A DNA stretch of 64,000 bases, taken from NCBI GenBank assembly GCA_022266195.1, contig WHVY01000003.1:3596001-3660000 (forward strand). Reading direction: 5' to 3'. How positions within the stretch are numbered: the first letter of the stretch is position 1; every line of letters starts with the position of its first letter. The notes beneath the pieces are model-generated. The model worked only from the letters and a program-made list of their open reading frames with translations. It ran no database searches and had not been told where the DNA came from. Source of the stretch: Tetranychus cinnabarinus (lineage: Eukaryota; Arthropoda; Arachnida; Trombidiformes; Tetranychidae). Both the position numbers and the translations under genes were made by a program. Below are positions 11,349 to 25,165 of the stretch, one piece after another.

Positions 11349-12590
11349 ATGCGTCCAATTCAAGTAGGAATCGTCAACTTTCCACCATTACTATTCGCCA
11401 CTGAAAATTCAAAATTAGATGGTATTCTTGCTCCTTATATACTAAATTTTTATTATTTTATTATCAACAAATCGAATGTAACATTTCATCCAATGGCCGT
11501 ATTACCAGTAAATTTTTGTCCTGATCAAGGTACATGCAATGGGGGCATATCTTATATTCAACGTGGAGAAGTAGATTTTACTGGAATGATTGGTCTGGAT
11601 GGATTGAAAAGTGTTGGCCAAAATTTATCGTTAATACCAACTGTATGGGAAAGAAACTGCTACTTCTCATATTCGAGTGAACGGAAAACTTTAACAGAAC
11701 GAGCATTTTTTTTCGACATCTTTTTTTCATTTGATTTCACATTTTGGATCTGCTTCTTAGTTCTTTACAGCATTTTCATTTTAATGAACTCTTTCGTTCT
11801 TAAATATAACCGTCATTTCAGTTGCATCAATATATTCTGGTCTCAGTTTGATTACCTTTTGTCTCAGTATTTCGTTGTGAGTGAACAAATTGAAAGAAAA
11901 ATTTTTTTTCTCATCTTCATTAGTGCTCACCTAATCACAAGTAAATTATTGTCAGCTTCAATAAAAACAGGAATGTTGCAGCGATCTGATTATCTCAGAT
12001 TGAACTCATTCACTGATGTCATTAATCACGATTTCAGACCATGTTTCCTTTTACCAGCTAATTGTGGTAATTTGTTAAACGATTCGACAGATTTGAATAC
12101 TCGAAAATCTGTGAATCAAGCTATTTGGGTGGATTTGGCTGAAAAAAATACTGGCGATATATTTGAATTGCTTAAACAGAACAGATATGTTAGTATTTTC
12201 GATGATTCGACTTATTCATCTCTGAAAACGTATGGATGTTTATATAAGAAAGAGGAAGAAGATAAAAAGCCGCTTATTTTATCTGAAATGCCTATTTACA
12301 AACACATTCTGGGTATTGCCATCAACAAGTTTAATCTTAAATCAGTGAATGATGTAATTACTAAAGGATCCTATTCAGCAACTGAGTTTGGCCTTTTTGA
12401 ACACGACAGAGTTAAAAAGCTTGGGGTTAAATATCTGACTGGATTCGAGACACCATCTTCATGTTTAGATGAAAATAACAAGGAGCTACAAGTCAGCAAT
12501 GCTTCGATCACTTTACTTTATCTCTTTTTCCCATTCATTATTCTAATTGTTGGAATTATTTCAAGTCTTTTAGTACATCTTTTAATTTGA
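11349..12590 (+). CDS. Divergent ionotropic receptor (IR-type chemoreceptor), intronless
   Basis: 413 aa with the layout of ionotropic glutamate-like receptors that lack the amino-terminal domain. An S1 ligand-binding lobe starts with QVGIVNFPPLLF (residues about 5-16). TM1 lies near 120-148, a short pore segment follows, TM2 is near 185-205 (FFLIFISAHLITSKLLSASI), then an S2 lobe of about 180 residues, and TM3 at the C-terminus (387-413), ending almost directly at the stop. The SYTANL motif of classic iGluR/IR channels is not recognisable; HLITSKLLSA replaces it. IRs are ligand-gated cation channels used in arthropod taste and smell. There is no signal peptide at this ATG, so a short upstream exon may be missing; none could be placed. 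A single-exon structure is typical of fast-evolving divergent IRs. Neighbour: a MITE just upstream. Confidence 0.65.
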   Translation: MRPIQVGIVNFPPLLFATENSKLDGILAPYILNFYYFIINKSNVTFHPMAVLPVNFCPDQGTCNGGISYIQRGEVDFTGMIGLDGLKSVGQNLSLIPTVWERNCYFSYSSERKTLTERAFFFDIFFSFDFTFWICFLVLYSIFILMNSFVLKYNRHFSCINIFWSQFDYLLSQYFVVSEQIERKIFFLIFISAHLITSKLLSASIKTGMLQRSDYLRLNSFTDVINHDFRPCFLLPANCGNLLNDSTDLNTRKSVNQAIWVDLAEKNTGDIFELLKQNRYVSIFDDSTYSSLKTYGCLYKKEEEDKKPLILSEMPIYKHILGIAINKFNLKSVNDVITKGSYSATEFGLFEHDRVKKLGVKYLTGFETPSSCLDENNKELQVSNASITLLYLFFPFIILIVGIISSLLVHLLI

Positions 12591-12814
12591 GGCCATTACG
12601 AGATCAACCGTTTGCCCTGATTTCTAGCAAGATTTCTGTGTTGTAACTCGAGCACTATCGATTTGCCTATTATTAATTTATTATGTGTTCAAGTTCCATA
12701 AAGAATGTTATTAAATTTAAAAACGAAAAAGTTTGATTTACAAATATTTAATTTAATTGAAGTTTACAGACTAATTCTAGATGTGCCATACTAAATGTTG
12801 ATTTGTGAAATAGT

Positions 12815-13455
12815 TTATGGACCCCAGCAAGATCTCATAGCTCCAGATACGAAGTTGTAATCAGCTAAGTTTCTAAACGCGATACGGGACATTTTGAACT
12901 TTAGATACTTTCCTCTGGGTCTTGATGTGATTCCACATCTCCAGACGAGCCAACCACTGTATCTAGCACGAGGAAGTTCCCCCATTTCATTCAGAGCTAA
13001 TTCCTGAAACAAGGAGATAAAGGACAATAAATAAAATCGATCGATATAACAAACAAAGCATTGAGGATTTGAAAAACGGAAAATACCTTTATAGTTGTTG
13101 GTAGGATATTATTTCTCATTAAACAGGTTAGATTATTACTCAACGGAAAATGGTAAGAGTAGACATATCTTCGTCTAACGTCCCTTAACATTTTCCAATT
13201 AGTCCATTTTAAGCATTCAACAGGGGTTTCACCAAAAACAGGGACATTAAGATCAGTAACCTGGCGTTTTCTTTGAATTGTAGTTTGGTATGAAGCACCG
13301 GACATTCCAACATCTAATTTATCAGGTCGCAATTTAAATGGTCTAGCAGGAAAATGAGCAGCAAATTTGGTCTTAGCACCTCTATTTGGTAAAATAAGAT
13401 GATTTACGAGCTGTTTGGATAAATCCAAAAGCTTTTTACAGCTGACTAATGACAT
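12815..13455 (-). CDS. MRPS14: Mitochondrial small-subunit ribosomal protein uS14m
   Basis: A component of the mitochondrial 28S ribosomal subunit head. Two exons, 13455-13087 and 13003-12815, join in phase 0 (donor AAG|GTATTT, acceptor TTTCAG) to give 185 aa. The C-terminal half matches uS14m: NWKMLRDVRRR, RNNILPTTIK, then GITSRPRGKYLKFKMSRIAFR and a final SCWGP. Human MRPS14 is 128 aa, so about 60 extra residues at the N-terminus (rich in Lys/Arg and Pro) include the likely mitochondrial targeting sequence. The ATG at 13455 is the first in frame. The following gene on this strand, CadN, has its stop at 14185, upstream of this start. Confidence 0.9.
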
Positions 13456-14184
13456 TATCAACCACGAATTAAATTTAAATCACAATAACATAAACCAAAA
13501 CATATTTTTAATCTAAAAAATATCAAGACCGATACACCAAATGGTTATCAGCTGTGATAAAGATTCTGTGTTTCATTAATGAATATCATAGATGGCGTTA
13601 GCCTTTACATCAATAATATTCTTGGCAAGAGTTTATTCAACTCTTGTTAATAATTCCTCTTGATCATGACCTGGTTTAACACCATTTTCATTTGTTTATT
13701 TCTCAGTTAAATCAATTGAAATAAAAATCAAAAGTGCAAAAATCACTTTCATTCTTGACAATGAAACCTTGAAATCTGAGGAATGCATTAAATGATTTCA
13801 GGGTAAATAGACTGTTACTATTCTAATTTATAACAGATAAGAATATTTTCATGGCAAAGAAATGGCATTATAGGATCATTTATCAGTGGTTTATAAAAAA
13901 AGAGATTAAAATTTACAAATTAAAAATTGAGAAATGTTTATTTTATTAAACTCGAATTGCTAGTGATTAAAGGGAGTATGAAAGAATGTACAATTATTTT
14001 GAGAAATGAAAAGGGAGACAAAATTGATTAATTTACAAAAAAGATGAATTTATTATATTGGATGAAAAAAAAACAAATGAGAGCATGATTAAGTATTTTA
14101 CACATAAAAAGATTTTTTGAATAGAGACGTCATGGCAATTTGAAGTTTATCAAGAATGACTTATCATCATCTTTAGTTACTGGT
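13456..14184. other. Intergenic stretch: MRPS14 promoter side and CadN 3' UTR
   Basis: No ORF of interest. The right part is expected to be the CadN 3' UTR. Confidence 0.4.
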
Positions 14185-17100
14185 TTAATCTTCTATTTTA
14201 CTTTCTCCTCGTTCATACATTCGCGCTAAATTCTGGAACCTCGGGCCCCATCCATTTAGATAGTCAAAATCTTGTTCGTTATCTTCGTTACCAGATGCCA
14301 GTGAGCTAAGAGATCCAGCGTTACTACCACAGCCTTCGTAAGCATAGTTTCTAAGATCATCGAAAGGCGGTGCATTAGGGTCTGAGTCGACTTTATTAAG
14401 ATTTTCTTGAATAAATTCCCCGATATCTAAGTGAGCGCCTGGGGGATATTGCCTTTGTCGACCAGATTTAAGTAGCGTCCCTTTAGGATCTTGTTTTAAT
14501 CCATGGGGATCAATAGGTATCCTTAATGGAGTTATATCATAAGCGTTCATGTCATCTTCTCCCCCACCTTCATCATCATAATTAATAATATTTTCACGCA
14601 CATCATCATCCATATCTCCATGGCCAAATTTTTGATCGGTCCGTCTTGTTCGGGAATAAGCGAAGATAACTAACAGTAAAACTGTGACAGAAAAATAATT
14701 ATCATTAATAAGATGACAGTAATAATGGATAAAGAGTGGACTGTTAAACAAACAAAAAAACACTTACTCAAGATGTTAAGAAGGCAAATAAGAATAGTAG
14801 CCAAGGCAGCATTACTCAATCGCATAACCTTCTCTTGACGCAAAGCATTGCATACATCACCAGAGAATCCTTCTGGACAGATGCAATAAAATCCCTGGCC
14901 TTTATCACGATTTATACAAGTTCCGCCGTTAAGACAAGGGTCAGTGAGACATTCATTTGCATCTGTGCAATTATTTTGATCTTCAGTCCTAATGAATCCA
15001 GGTTCACAGCTGAAAAAATATTGAGAAAAGATTACATAAATAAATGATGAAATAAAGAGGGTGAGTTTAGCTGTGATAAAGACTTAACAGCAAAAAGAAT
15101 GGGACAATTATAATCTCAGTTTGTAGCCTCACAGTAAATGTTTTGTGTTGTTTTGAAAATAATAACGATAAATCATCTGTTAGAGGAAGCTACAAAAGCA
15201 ATAGAAATCGCTTCTATTATCTGATTGAGTTCAAAGCAATAGATGAGAAGAAAACGAGGAAGATTTTTCCAAGAAAGAAATGTTGATAGAGAATGAGTGA
15301 AATAAAGACAGAGATGATGCTGACTTATTTTGTTGAAAGGTGAAATATAAAAAGGTTTCTGTCCATACAAATCCCTTCCAAACAAAACAAATTAAACAAT
15401 ACTAAACATGAAAAATATAGCATTAAAAAGGTTATCTTGGAATAATGAGACTTACGAGCAATCAGGTAGTAACCAGAGATCATAACAAACAAACGGGCGA
15501 GAGCACGCTACTGAATGGCAAGGGTTGTTTGATGGACAGCCATCAATAAGGCTTCGGAATTCAACTACAGCAGCATTTTCAGATCCGTTCTCCATTGGTA
15601 AGTAACGCTGTTCCAGTCTTATGTCATTCATACAACCTAAACAATAACATGATGTGAAAATACAATACAATGAAAAAAAGGAAGAATAGAAGAAAAAATG
15701 AATGAATGGATGAATCATTTGATTAGTAATACTTTTCAAATTTTAGGATAAAAGAGGATAATGGCCAAGTATTAACATTTGATAATGACCTTAAATCTGT
15801 TTGATATAAGGTAAACAATCATTGATACGACTCAAATAATCAAATTAAGTAAGAAAGAAAGGATTGGTTGAATTGAGTCAATGAACTAACCTTCTTGGAA
15901 ATCATTATCAACCATTGTTACTCCTGGTCCAAGGTATTGCACATCACCTCCAGCAACAACATTTTGCCTTTCGACAGTCATTAGTTGATGGAGACCGATG
16001 TAATCAATTATCTCATTAAAACGTCGTCCACCACCGCCATCTAAAGCAATTGATGCAGTGCTACCAAAACGTAAAACTTGCACTGTATGCCATTGTCCAT
16101 CACTAACAGTAATATTAGGAAGCCATAATTCACGTTCTTCTGATGATTTCAGACTATTCAAGTTGAAACGGAATCGTAGTTTTTTATCCTTAATATCAAG
16201 AATAACATATTCTCGACCATGTTTACTAGTTGCACGGAAAAGTTCACCAGCTTTTTGTCGAGTTCGGAACATAAGTTGAATGTCAGTTTTGTAAGGATCA
16301 GGTTCAAAGGAAAGAGCATACTTGATGTAGCTACTATGTTGGAACATTTTTGATTGAGTTTCTCTATCACAGCGTGGTCCGAAGTAACCTGGTTGGCAAA
16401 CACATCGAGCATTGTGGTATGAGGCCACACAGGTACCATGTTGGCAGTTACGAGCTATAGGATTGCTATCGCATCTATCTTTGGCTGGTTGACATCCAAC
16501 CATACTGTTAGAAAGGCTACCGGGAGAACCGAGATCATACATTTGACTGTTATGGATAAAGTTTCTGATGCACCCAGTGAAGCCAATCTTGGTAGGTTTG
16601 TACATCCAATTGAAATACTGATCCAAATCTTCGGGCAGTTTGTAAATACCTCCCAATTGTAGAGGCGAGTTAACATTAAGAAATTCATTAAAAGGAACGA
16701 TATGTGAAATATTCTCACACTTGGATCGATCAATATGTAGTGGTTCACGTGAGTCTTTAACATCGGTTGCTGTGCCAGAGCAATGGTCAACCATCATACG
16801 AACAGTTTCCTTATCCCAGAAAATGTCAATATGATGCCATTCACCATCATGGAGATCACCAAATGTCCTCACTGTAACCTCTGTTGTACCAGAGCCAAAA
16901 TCAATCAACAATCGAGGGTAACCATTGTAAAGTTCAAGGGAAATAAAATCGGAGACCACTTGAACACCGATATCTGGTCTAACGATTGGCCCATTGTAAA
17001 AGATGAGTCCATTGGGAGAAGGAGTCATGAAGTCAAGACTCAGATGAGATTCTTGACATTGTTGAAGAGGTGGGAACCACGCCCAACCATGTCCATTGAA

Positions 17101-20100
17101 GGTTCGAGTTGTGACTTGACACTGTGGACCATCATAGCCTTTCAAACACTTACACAGAGCACCAACAGATGAATCGGTACATCGACCTCCATTTGCACAA
17201 GGAGGTGGATATTTGCGGCAAGTTTCGGGTTCACTGAAATCACGAGCACCACAAACACATTTTCGTTCAATCCATGTATTTACACCAACAAATGACGTTC
17301 GATTAGCGTTAACTAAAACTGGTGTTCGACTTATTTTCAGTTCATTGGTGCAGCTGCCTTCACAAAGACCTTCTATTAGACACTCATCGATTCCAACCAT
17401 GGTTATGTTGATTCCAACCTCCCTTTCAATATGGTCACGATTAACAGCCACTGTACCATCAAGATAAGTTGATTCATAATATGGTGATCCATGAACGGCG
17501 AATCTTATATCAGTGATGGGTGGTCTTTCCTGTCTGGTAATCACACTGAATACATCAATGTTGTCTGGTTTTGTTTTCATGATTTCAGACAATGCATTTT
17601 TGAATTTATCATATTTGCTGATCTTTTGATAAGTAGGAGTCTGCCAGTCGTACGTACGGACAAAGTCCTCAGCTGTCACACCAGAAACACGCAAGGAACC
17701 AGATTTGTAAATAGCTTCTTCTGGTATTTCACGAACTGTCACTGTAACATTTGCCAGCACTTCTTGCGTATGTTTTCGGTCAAAAACTTTGAATCTTAAA
17801 AAGTAAGATCCTTCTGTGACATTTTTCATCATGATCATTCCAGTGTGTGCATTGAGCTCAAAGTTTTCGTGTGCAATATGATCTTCCCATAAGAATTTCT
17901 TGTCAGGTAAATCCCAATCATCTTGATCTTCTACATGAACTCTACCAATTTCAGTTGGAGGTGAGTGGCCTTTGAAGGAGTAAACAAAGATAGACTTACT
18001 ACCAGGATTCATCTTATTGTCATTGATGTCACCAATAATAACAGTTAATGTACTGGTTCCAGTCATTGAAGGTGTTCCATTGTCTTTAATAATAATTGGA
18101 ATTTGATATTCTTTTTGCACCTCCCGATCAAATTTAACCTTTGATCGGACAATTGCCATACCGTCACCATTAGCACCATTGTGATCATGAGTGAGATCGA
18201 AAAAGTTTTTGATCATATCTGGTGCATTTGGATCCATTCTAAAAGTGAAAGGTGGGCCATTGTGTTTAGATCGATCATCATCATCAGTAGCCAAAATTTC
18301 TTCAACTTTTTGAGGAGGCTCATGCTCCATGATTACAGGTCGATAGTCTTTCAAAAATCTCGGATAATTATCATTAACATCACCAACGATAACAGTTAAG
18401 GTGGCTGTGGCAGTTCTTGGCGGGTAACCATCGTCAACAGCTAAAATTTTAACATGATGTCTGGGTATATCTTCACGGTCAAGCGTTCTTTGAATTCTGA
18501 CAATACCTTCTTGATCAATGGTAAATTGTCTTTTCTTGTCAGATGAACGATCAATCATGTAGCTAACTTTTGATTTACCTCCTTGATCAGCATCAGTAGC
18601 AGCGAATTTAGTCAAAGTTTGACCAATTGGACTGTTTTCGATTACAGTAACTTCAATGTTAGGCTTTTCAAATTCAGGTTTATTGTCATTGATATCTTTT
18701 GGCCTTATAAAAACTTTGGCACGGCTAATATGTGATGGATCTGTCGTTTCACCTCCATGATCACTGACAATGATGGTTATATTAAAGCCGTATCGCTGGC
18801 GAGGGTCTTCATAGTCAAGTGGTTTGGCAACTTTCAAGGAGCCTGTACCATCATTATTTGTTACCATTGTGAATTTGTCAGACCCAAACTGGCCAGGTTC
18901 AACTTTATAGTTGAACCGGTTTGTCTCCAAAAGATCACCATCATTAACGGAGACAACTAATATAGGAAACTCTGGTAATTGATCTCCCTCCGTTTCATCA
19001 ACTTCAACGTACCATTCTTTCTTTGTAAAGTCAGGAGGCATATCATTGATATCTTTTATTTTAATTGTAGCAGTACCTGTCCCTTTCAAATGACCTCCAT
19101 CAATGGCAACGACTTTAATTGTGTACTCAGGATTTGTTTCACGATCAAGACAACAAACTGCTGTAGAAATTACTCCAGTATCTTCATCGATATTGAAAAT
19201 TAATTCACCATTTTCATTAACTTGATTTTGCTCGATTGAATATCTTAACTTAGCATTTTGGCCTTCATTTATATCATCATAATCAGTGGCAGTCATTGTC
19301 ATAACTGTCATACCAGCAGTACCATTTTCAGTGACATTTCCAGTATAGATATTTGATGGGAAAAATGGAGCATTGTCATTGATGTCTTTTAGGTTTACAA
19401 GAACTTCAGCAAAACCAACCAATCCATTTCCACCTTCATCTTCAGCAAAAACTGTGAATCTCCACTGAGATCGACCGCGTGGTAAATCACGGTCTAATGG
19501 CTTCAAAACATAGATTTCACCAGTCGTTGAATTTACCTCAAACTTACGATCAGAAAGGCCTTTATCTTCAGTACCTTGACCCGTTAAGAAATAAACAATG
19601 CCTTGTGGTCTATCTTTGTCACCATCAGTGGCTGTGACTTGAAGGATCTTTTTAGGAAGGTTAGTATTGTCTTCTTCGGTGATTTGAGTTTCATAAACTG
19701 GACGATCAAACACAGGAGGATGGTCATTTACATCTTTAACTCTGATAACAACTTGTGTATAATTTTCGTTGAGATTATCTGAAGCTGCCAGTCGAAGTTT
19801 ATACTAAAAAAGTGATGATGAGTCATTTTGTAAGGGAAATAGATAAATGTAATTAGAATTGATTCATTGTATTGCTTTGTTTTGTTAAAATATACAATTT
19901 CCGTATACAAGAGTAATCAGAAAGTTAAAGACTAATATAGTAGTGAAGAAAGTATGAATGATGTTTAAAACCACTAATGAGCAATGAGATTTCTAAAATT
20001 TCCCATCAATATAATTGAATATAGCATTGATGTTAATTGGCGTTAAGACTAGGAATGAAATGTGGGAGCAAATCATGAGCATATGGGCTTGCATAATAAG

Positions 20101-23100
20101 CAATTAATCTAACAATCTATCTTGTAAATAACCTTACAGATAACCATAATTTAAAGAAAATTCATGTTATCAAGATTGGCAGAATGAATTGAAAAAATCA
20201 AGTTTCAGACACTTACCTCTTTTCTAGTCTCATAATCAAGCGGTCCTGCCACATAAATGGCTCCGGTTTCATTTTTAACAGCAAAAGCACCACCTGTATT
20301 ACCTCTCGTAATTTCATAACGAATCTTGGATGCTGTGGGTTTAAAATTTGAAATTGATTAAGTTTATATTTCAATGATAAGTGAAACTTTTATCGTTCAA
20401 AGTTTCTGTGAGAATTTATGAGAATATGGTAAAATGATGCTTACATTCATCTTTATCTTTTGCAGTGACAGTGATAACAGTATGCTGAATATCTTCGTCT
20501 TCGTTGACTTCCGCTTCGTACAAGGCTTGGTCAAAGTAGGGTGGGTTGTCGTTTTTATCACCAATACCAATACGAATGTATTTGGTTACTGAAGGTGAAA
20601 TTTTATAAAAAAAAGAGGTTTGAAGATGAATTAATGAAAAATTGCCCAAGGGTGATGTAAGGAAAATGTCACAATCAGATGAAACTTACCTGAGTTTGGT
20701 TCATTTGGCTTGCTTCCTGGCCTAGATGAGGGTGCGCCATCATAAGCTCTGACTAAAACGGCATAAGCTTGTTTCTCTTCACGATCAAATTCATCTTTTG
20801 TAAAAATTTCTCCAGATTCTTTATCAATAGTGAAAAATCTCTCTGATCCATCTTTTGATTTTTCAATTGCATAATAAACCTTTATAAAATGATGAAAGAA
20901 AGAGTGAATGAGCTGATGATGCGAAAACAAAGAAACAAGATAAAAAAACACCAGTATCAATTCTCACCTGATTGAATGGTTTAGTTCCATCTCGATCAAC
21001 AGCATGAACTTGAGTAACTTTAGTTCCGGCTGGCATACCTTCTAAAACAGTTTCTTGCTCTCTCTCAGTAAATAATGGAATTTCATCGTTAACATCTTCA
21101 ACAACAACATAAACCGTACATTCGGATGCTAATTGCTGAACTCCGTTATTTTCAACACGAACTGTTAGATTGTAGTGAGCCAGTTTTTCAAAGTCCAGAG
21201 GATAATTGACCTTAAGATCAGCCCATATTCCTTCATCATCTGCCCGTTGTGTCAGATAAAAATGATTGTGCTTATTCGTTTGTTCAGTATTTCCTCTTAT
21301 TAGTGTATAAAAAACTGTAGGGTTATCTGCAATGCCTGAAGAAGCACGCACAGATTGAATTGTCTCTCCAACTTTGATATTTTCTTTAACTGACACCGGT
21401 CCATATACAGGTTGGTCCCAAACTGGTGGATTGTTTGCTCGGTCTACTACTTCAATAATTATTGCGACAGTGGCAGTGTGTTGTGGAATACCTTTGTCAA
21501 CTGCTATTGCTTGTAAATTGTAATTTGTACGATCAAGTGGGCGCTGTAGTCTGATCCAACCAGAGTCAGGACTGATGTAGAAATAATCCAAGTCGGAAGG
21601 GTCACGTCCAGCAGTGAGGTTATAAAGAATAGCTCCATTGTTATCAGCATCGTCATCAGAAGCAGACACTCTTAGAATATTAGTTCCAACTTGAGTATCT
21701 TGTTTAACATTTTCACGATATTCTTGACGATCAAATAATGGCGGGTTGTCATTTATATCCGTGATTTCAACCTTAAACGAACAAACACCTTCTAAAGGAG
21801 GAACTCCCTTGTCAACAGCTTTGACGGTAATACTAACGAAACGTCCGTCTTCACCCTCACGATCAAAAACTTTATTGGTTTTTATTTCTCCAGATACTTC
21901 ATCAACAGTAAACTTGGTACCTTTTTGATTTGGTTGCTGTACTATTGAGTATCTTACTTGACCATTGTGTCCTTTGTCACTATCGGTTGCTTTGACAGTA
22001 ATAACATGAGTGCCAGCTGGGGCACCTTCTTGAGCTGTTGGAGCATAAGAGCCACATTCTTCGAAAACTGGTTTATTATCGTTAACATCTGTAATGAACA
22101 CAACAACAAGCGCCGTACTCGTGTGAATCATCCTTGATCCATCTTTACAACAAGATCCATCATCACGAGCAGTAATATGTAATTCGTATTTGTCCTTGTC
22201 CAAAGAAAAAGGGTTTGATTGAAGACGAATGACTCCGGTTCTTTCCTCTATTTCAAATACTCCTGACTTATTACTTCCATTGGCAAATCCAAAATGTATG
22301 GCATCTCCATCTTTATCACTAGCTACTACAGTAGTCACTAAAGTAGATGGACCAGCATTTTCATCGACATTCGGAGTGTAAACATCCTGACTGAACTTGG
22401 GTGGTTCATCGTTTTTATTTTCCGTGTATATTCTGACAGTTGCAGTTCCAGTTAAACTGGGATCACCTTTGTCTGTTGCACGTACAACCATTTGATAAGT
22501 GTTGTTGACATCCGCGTCTAGTCTGCCATTTGAATAAATAATACCTTTATCATCAATTTTAAATTCTTTGCGATCAATAGAATACACAATTTCCGCGTTT
22601 TTTCCAGTATCAGGATCTGTTGCTTTTACCTCCAAAATCTTAGTTCCTACATCGATATCTTCATGGACATTGTGAGCTTGATAATCAGGAAGCTCAAATC
22701 TAGGAGCATTGTCATTTACATCAGTTACCTTGATTGTTAATTCGACGGTGGTTGAAAATCCACCTGAGTCTTCGGTAGCAGTCACAATTAATGAGTATTG
22801 CTTGGGTTGGCGGAGATCTTCGAAATCCAATTCTTTAGCCAGTTTCACAACGCCACTGGTTGGTCCAATGTTGAAAGTACCCGCTCCTTTTCCTTGAGCA
22901 CGAAGCGTGTACCGAATTTCTCTATCAGCGAAAGATTTGGCTTTAATTTCAATAATATCGGAATCTTTTCTTTGATTTTCTGGAATGGTAGCGTCGTATT
23001 TTGGCATGTAAAATTGTGGAGGTCTTGTTCCTCCCATGATTGAAAGTCTTTCTTCTTTAGTTGATTGGTATTGTCGGTCGTTGATTGTCCCCGCATGATC

Positions 23101-23778
23101 TTCAGCTTTAACATAAATGGCATACTCTTGATCAAGCATAAATGGTTCATTTCCTCTAGTTCTGACTTCTCCAGATCTTTCATCAACTTCAAAACGTCCG
23201 CCAGCTAAAGAAAAAATTGCATAGAGAAGCATTAAAAAAATGAATAGGTGAAACAGGAAGCGCATGATAGGTTAAGCTTTTAGATACTTACTTCGGTCAC
23301 GAACTAAGAAATAATGGAGATTGTGACCAGTGTCTGGATCACGGGCTTGGAGTTTAAACACTGAAGTACCCGGAGGAGCATTTAATTGAACTACGGCTTG
23401 CATAGGGAGAGGCCGGTTGACAAAATAAGGTGGTTCATCATTTACATCGCGCACATTAATCACAACATGTTGTTTCTCTGTGTCATAATTTTGACGCTTC
23501 ACAAGAACCCAAAAATCGATGGTTTTATCCTTATTTAATTGTTCATAATCCCATGGTTCTTTCACTTTAACATCACCATTAGGTTCTACAGTAACCCACC
23601 TATTGGGGCTTTCAAGCTCAAAACGCTCAGCATCTTGCTTTTTCTCAAGTGTGAACACAGTAGCTCCAGTAATGGAACCTTCACTTTCTTTAAAATCGAA
23701 ATTTTTGATAGATCGAGTACTAGACGAAATACACAGAGGGGCATAAAAAATCACAAATAACCAAACCCAACCAGCCAT
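14185..23778 (-). CDS. CadN: Neural cadherin of the arthropod type (DN-cadherin)
   Basis: A calcium-dependent homophilic adhesion receptor of neurons and epithelia, linked to actin through catenins. Nine exons join in phase: 23778-23292, 23204-20968, 20879-20690, 20588-20445, 20332-20217, 19803-15891, 15636-15456, 15009-14768, 14681-14185, for 2668 aa (Drosophila CadN is about 3100). The order is: signal peptide MAGWVWLFVIFYAPLC; some 15 cadherin repeats marked by 14 linker motifs such as DVNDNAP and DINDNPP; a non-chordate classic-cadherin region; EGF (CANGGRCTDSS), laminin-G, EGF (CQHGTCVAS), laminin-G, EGF (CLNGGTCINRD); one TM helix encoded across the last junction; and a catenin-binding tail. 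The tail holds the juxtamembrane acidic NYDDEGGGEDD (p120 site) and SNAGSLSSLASG (beta-catenin site). One linker is degenerate (DRANNPP). The mutually exclusive exon pairs known from Drosophila CadN are not seen here. Confidence 0.95.
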
Positions 23779-24628
23779 TTTGATTCATAAATTAAATAAA
23801 AATAAAAGATGGAATGATAATAATGAAAAGATTAACTTTAGGTTGGTCATGAATTGGTAAAGTTGATTCCTAAACCTGCAACACAAAGGCTAACAAGTAA
23901 GGCTTGTAAGCAGCCGCAGAAGATTTTGAAAGAGGTTTCAAGAGGAAGAGGTCAGCATCATTGCTTTATCATCAACGCAACTCAAACTTAACCTGTCTTT
24001 TAACAGACTTTTGCTACTTTTGGCTGGTACAGAGACACTATCATCTTAAGCGCCATCTTAAAGAAATTCAAATTCTAACTAAGATGGGGGAAGAAGGGGA
24101 AGCGGTCCGCGGAGATCTCAGAGGGAACGTTTACTATTTATCAACCGTCATTTCATTTCCTTTTTAATCCAACGAAATATTTGAATTTCATTTAATTTGT
24201 AATTGGGAATAAAATTAACGGACATTTAATTTTTTTGCATCATTTATTTTTTACCAAGCAAAACTTGCATCTGCTTCTGAAATTCAAAATTAATTTCCAA
24301 TTCTTTTAAATGAGTTGACATGGAGATGACTACCATTGGTTAGATAACTTGTTGTTTGTCAATCTTAACTTTAAACACTTATCTGTAGTTGGTTATTAAT
24401 TATTTTCAGATTTTATTTCTGTTTATGATTGATTTTTTCTTTGTGTATTATTTTAATCGTTAGAGTTTTATTTCCATCTTCAAAATTATTGGTAGAAATT
24501 TTGTTTTCAGTTATTTTCAGTTAAAACAAATTGTTTGAAAGTAAGCCTATCTTTTCCGTTTTGTTTATCTGTGGTTTCTCCGTATAATTAAATGTTTTTA
24601 TCTGAATTATCTTTGTTTTTATTCCTAG
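23779..24628. promoter_or_regulatory. Shared upstream region of CadN (-) and the PSMG3-like gene (+)
   Basis: The 850 bp between two divergent start codons must hold both promoters and 5' leaders. A donor GAAA|GTAAGC near 24540 and an acceptor ATTCCTAG directly before ATG 24629 suggest a 5' UTR intron in the plus-strand gene. The 68-codon ORF 23961-24167 shows no conservation signal that I can see. Confidence 0.5.
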
Positions 24629-25165
24629 ATGTCTACTGTTAATGTTTCTCATCAACCTTTAACCCTTCATGAACATGAAATGATCAGTAAAGGAAGTATT
24701 ACTAAAAGGGGAACATTATCAAACGGTGTAAACGTTATGTTCATATGTATTCCTAGGCTCAATTTATATGTCATATCTGATGCCGATAATTTTGGCCCAC
24801 ACTGGATTAATGTTGAATTTGAGAAAAACAATTACAATATTAGACATCTTTTAGGTTCTGATGCTGATACATATCTACCTGTTGCAAGATATTTTTCGAA
24901 ACACATAATCGGTGAGTATCTAAAATTCACCTTTAAGCATAAAAAGATGCCTAAATTTAAGAATCGCGCCTTGCTCGGAATAATCTAAAGTTATACATGT
25001 ATTTATTTTTTTTATAATTTTTCAGAAAATACATTTAAGACTTTATCACCAGTCGAACTATCATTGCAGCGAAAAGAATTCATTTTGAATTTATCTCTAC
25101 GGAAATTTGATAAAAAAATTCTTGAAGAAATTGTGAATCTTATGGTTGAGCCTGAATCAAGTTAA
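24629..25165 (+). CDS. PSMG3: Small protein resembling proteasome assembly chaperone 3
   Basis: Two exons, 24629-24911 and 25026-25165 (donor ATCG|GTGAGT, acceptor TTTTTCAG), give 140 aa. Features like PSMG3 (human 122 aa): a GVNVMFICI strand after an N-terminal hydrophilic arm, a YVISDADNFGPHW segment, then the stretch HLLGSDADTYLPVARYFSKHI, comparable with the LLG-D-EP-HV-A-NLV block of PSMG3, and a final strand-helix unit (FILNLSLRKFDKKILEEIVNLM). PSMG3 with PSMG4 helps to assemble the proteasome alpha ring in the cytosol. The match rests on pattern and length, not on a strict motif, so this is moderate. Confidence 0.45.

Noticed and set aside
16058..19203. Many plus-strand and minus-strand ORFs of 67-129 aa inside CadN
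   Set aside because: Shadows of the long CadN exon in other frames; the CadN frame is fixed by domain content.
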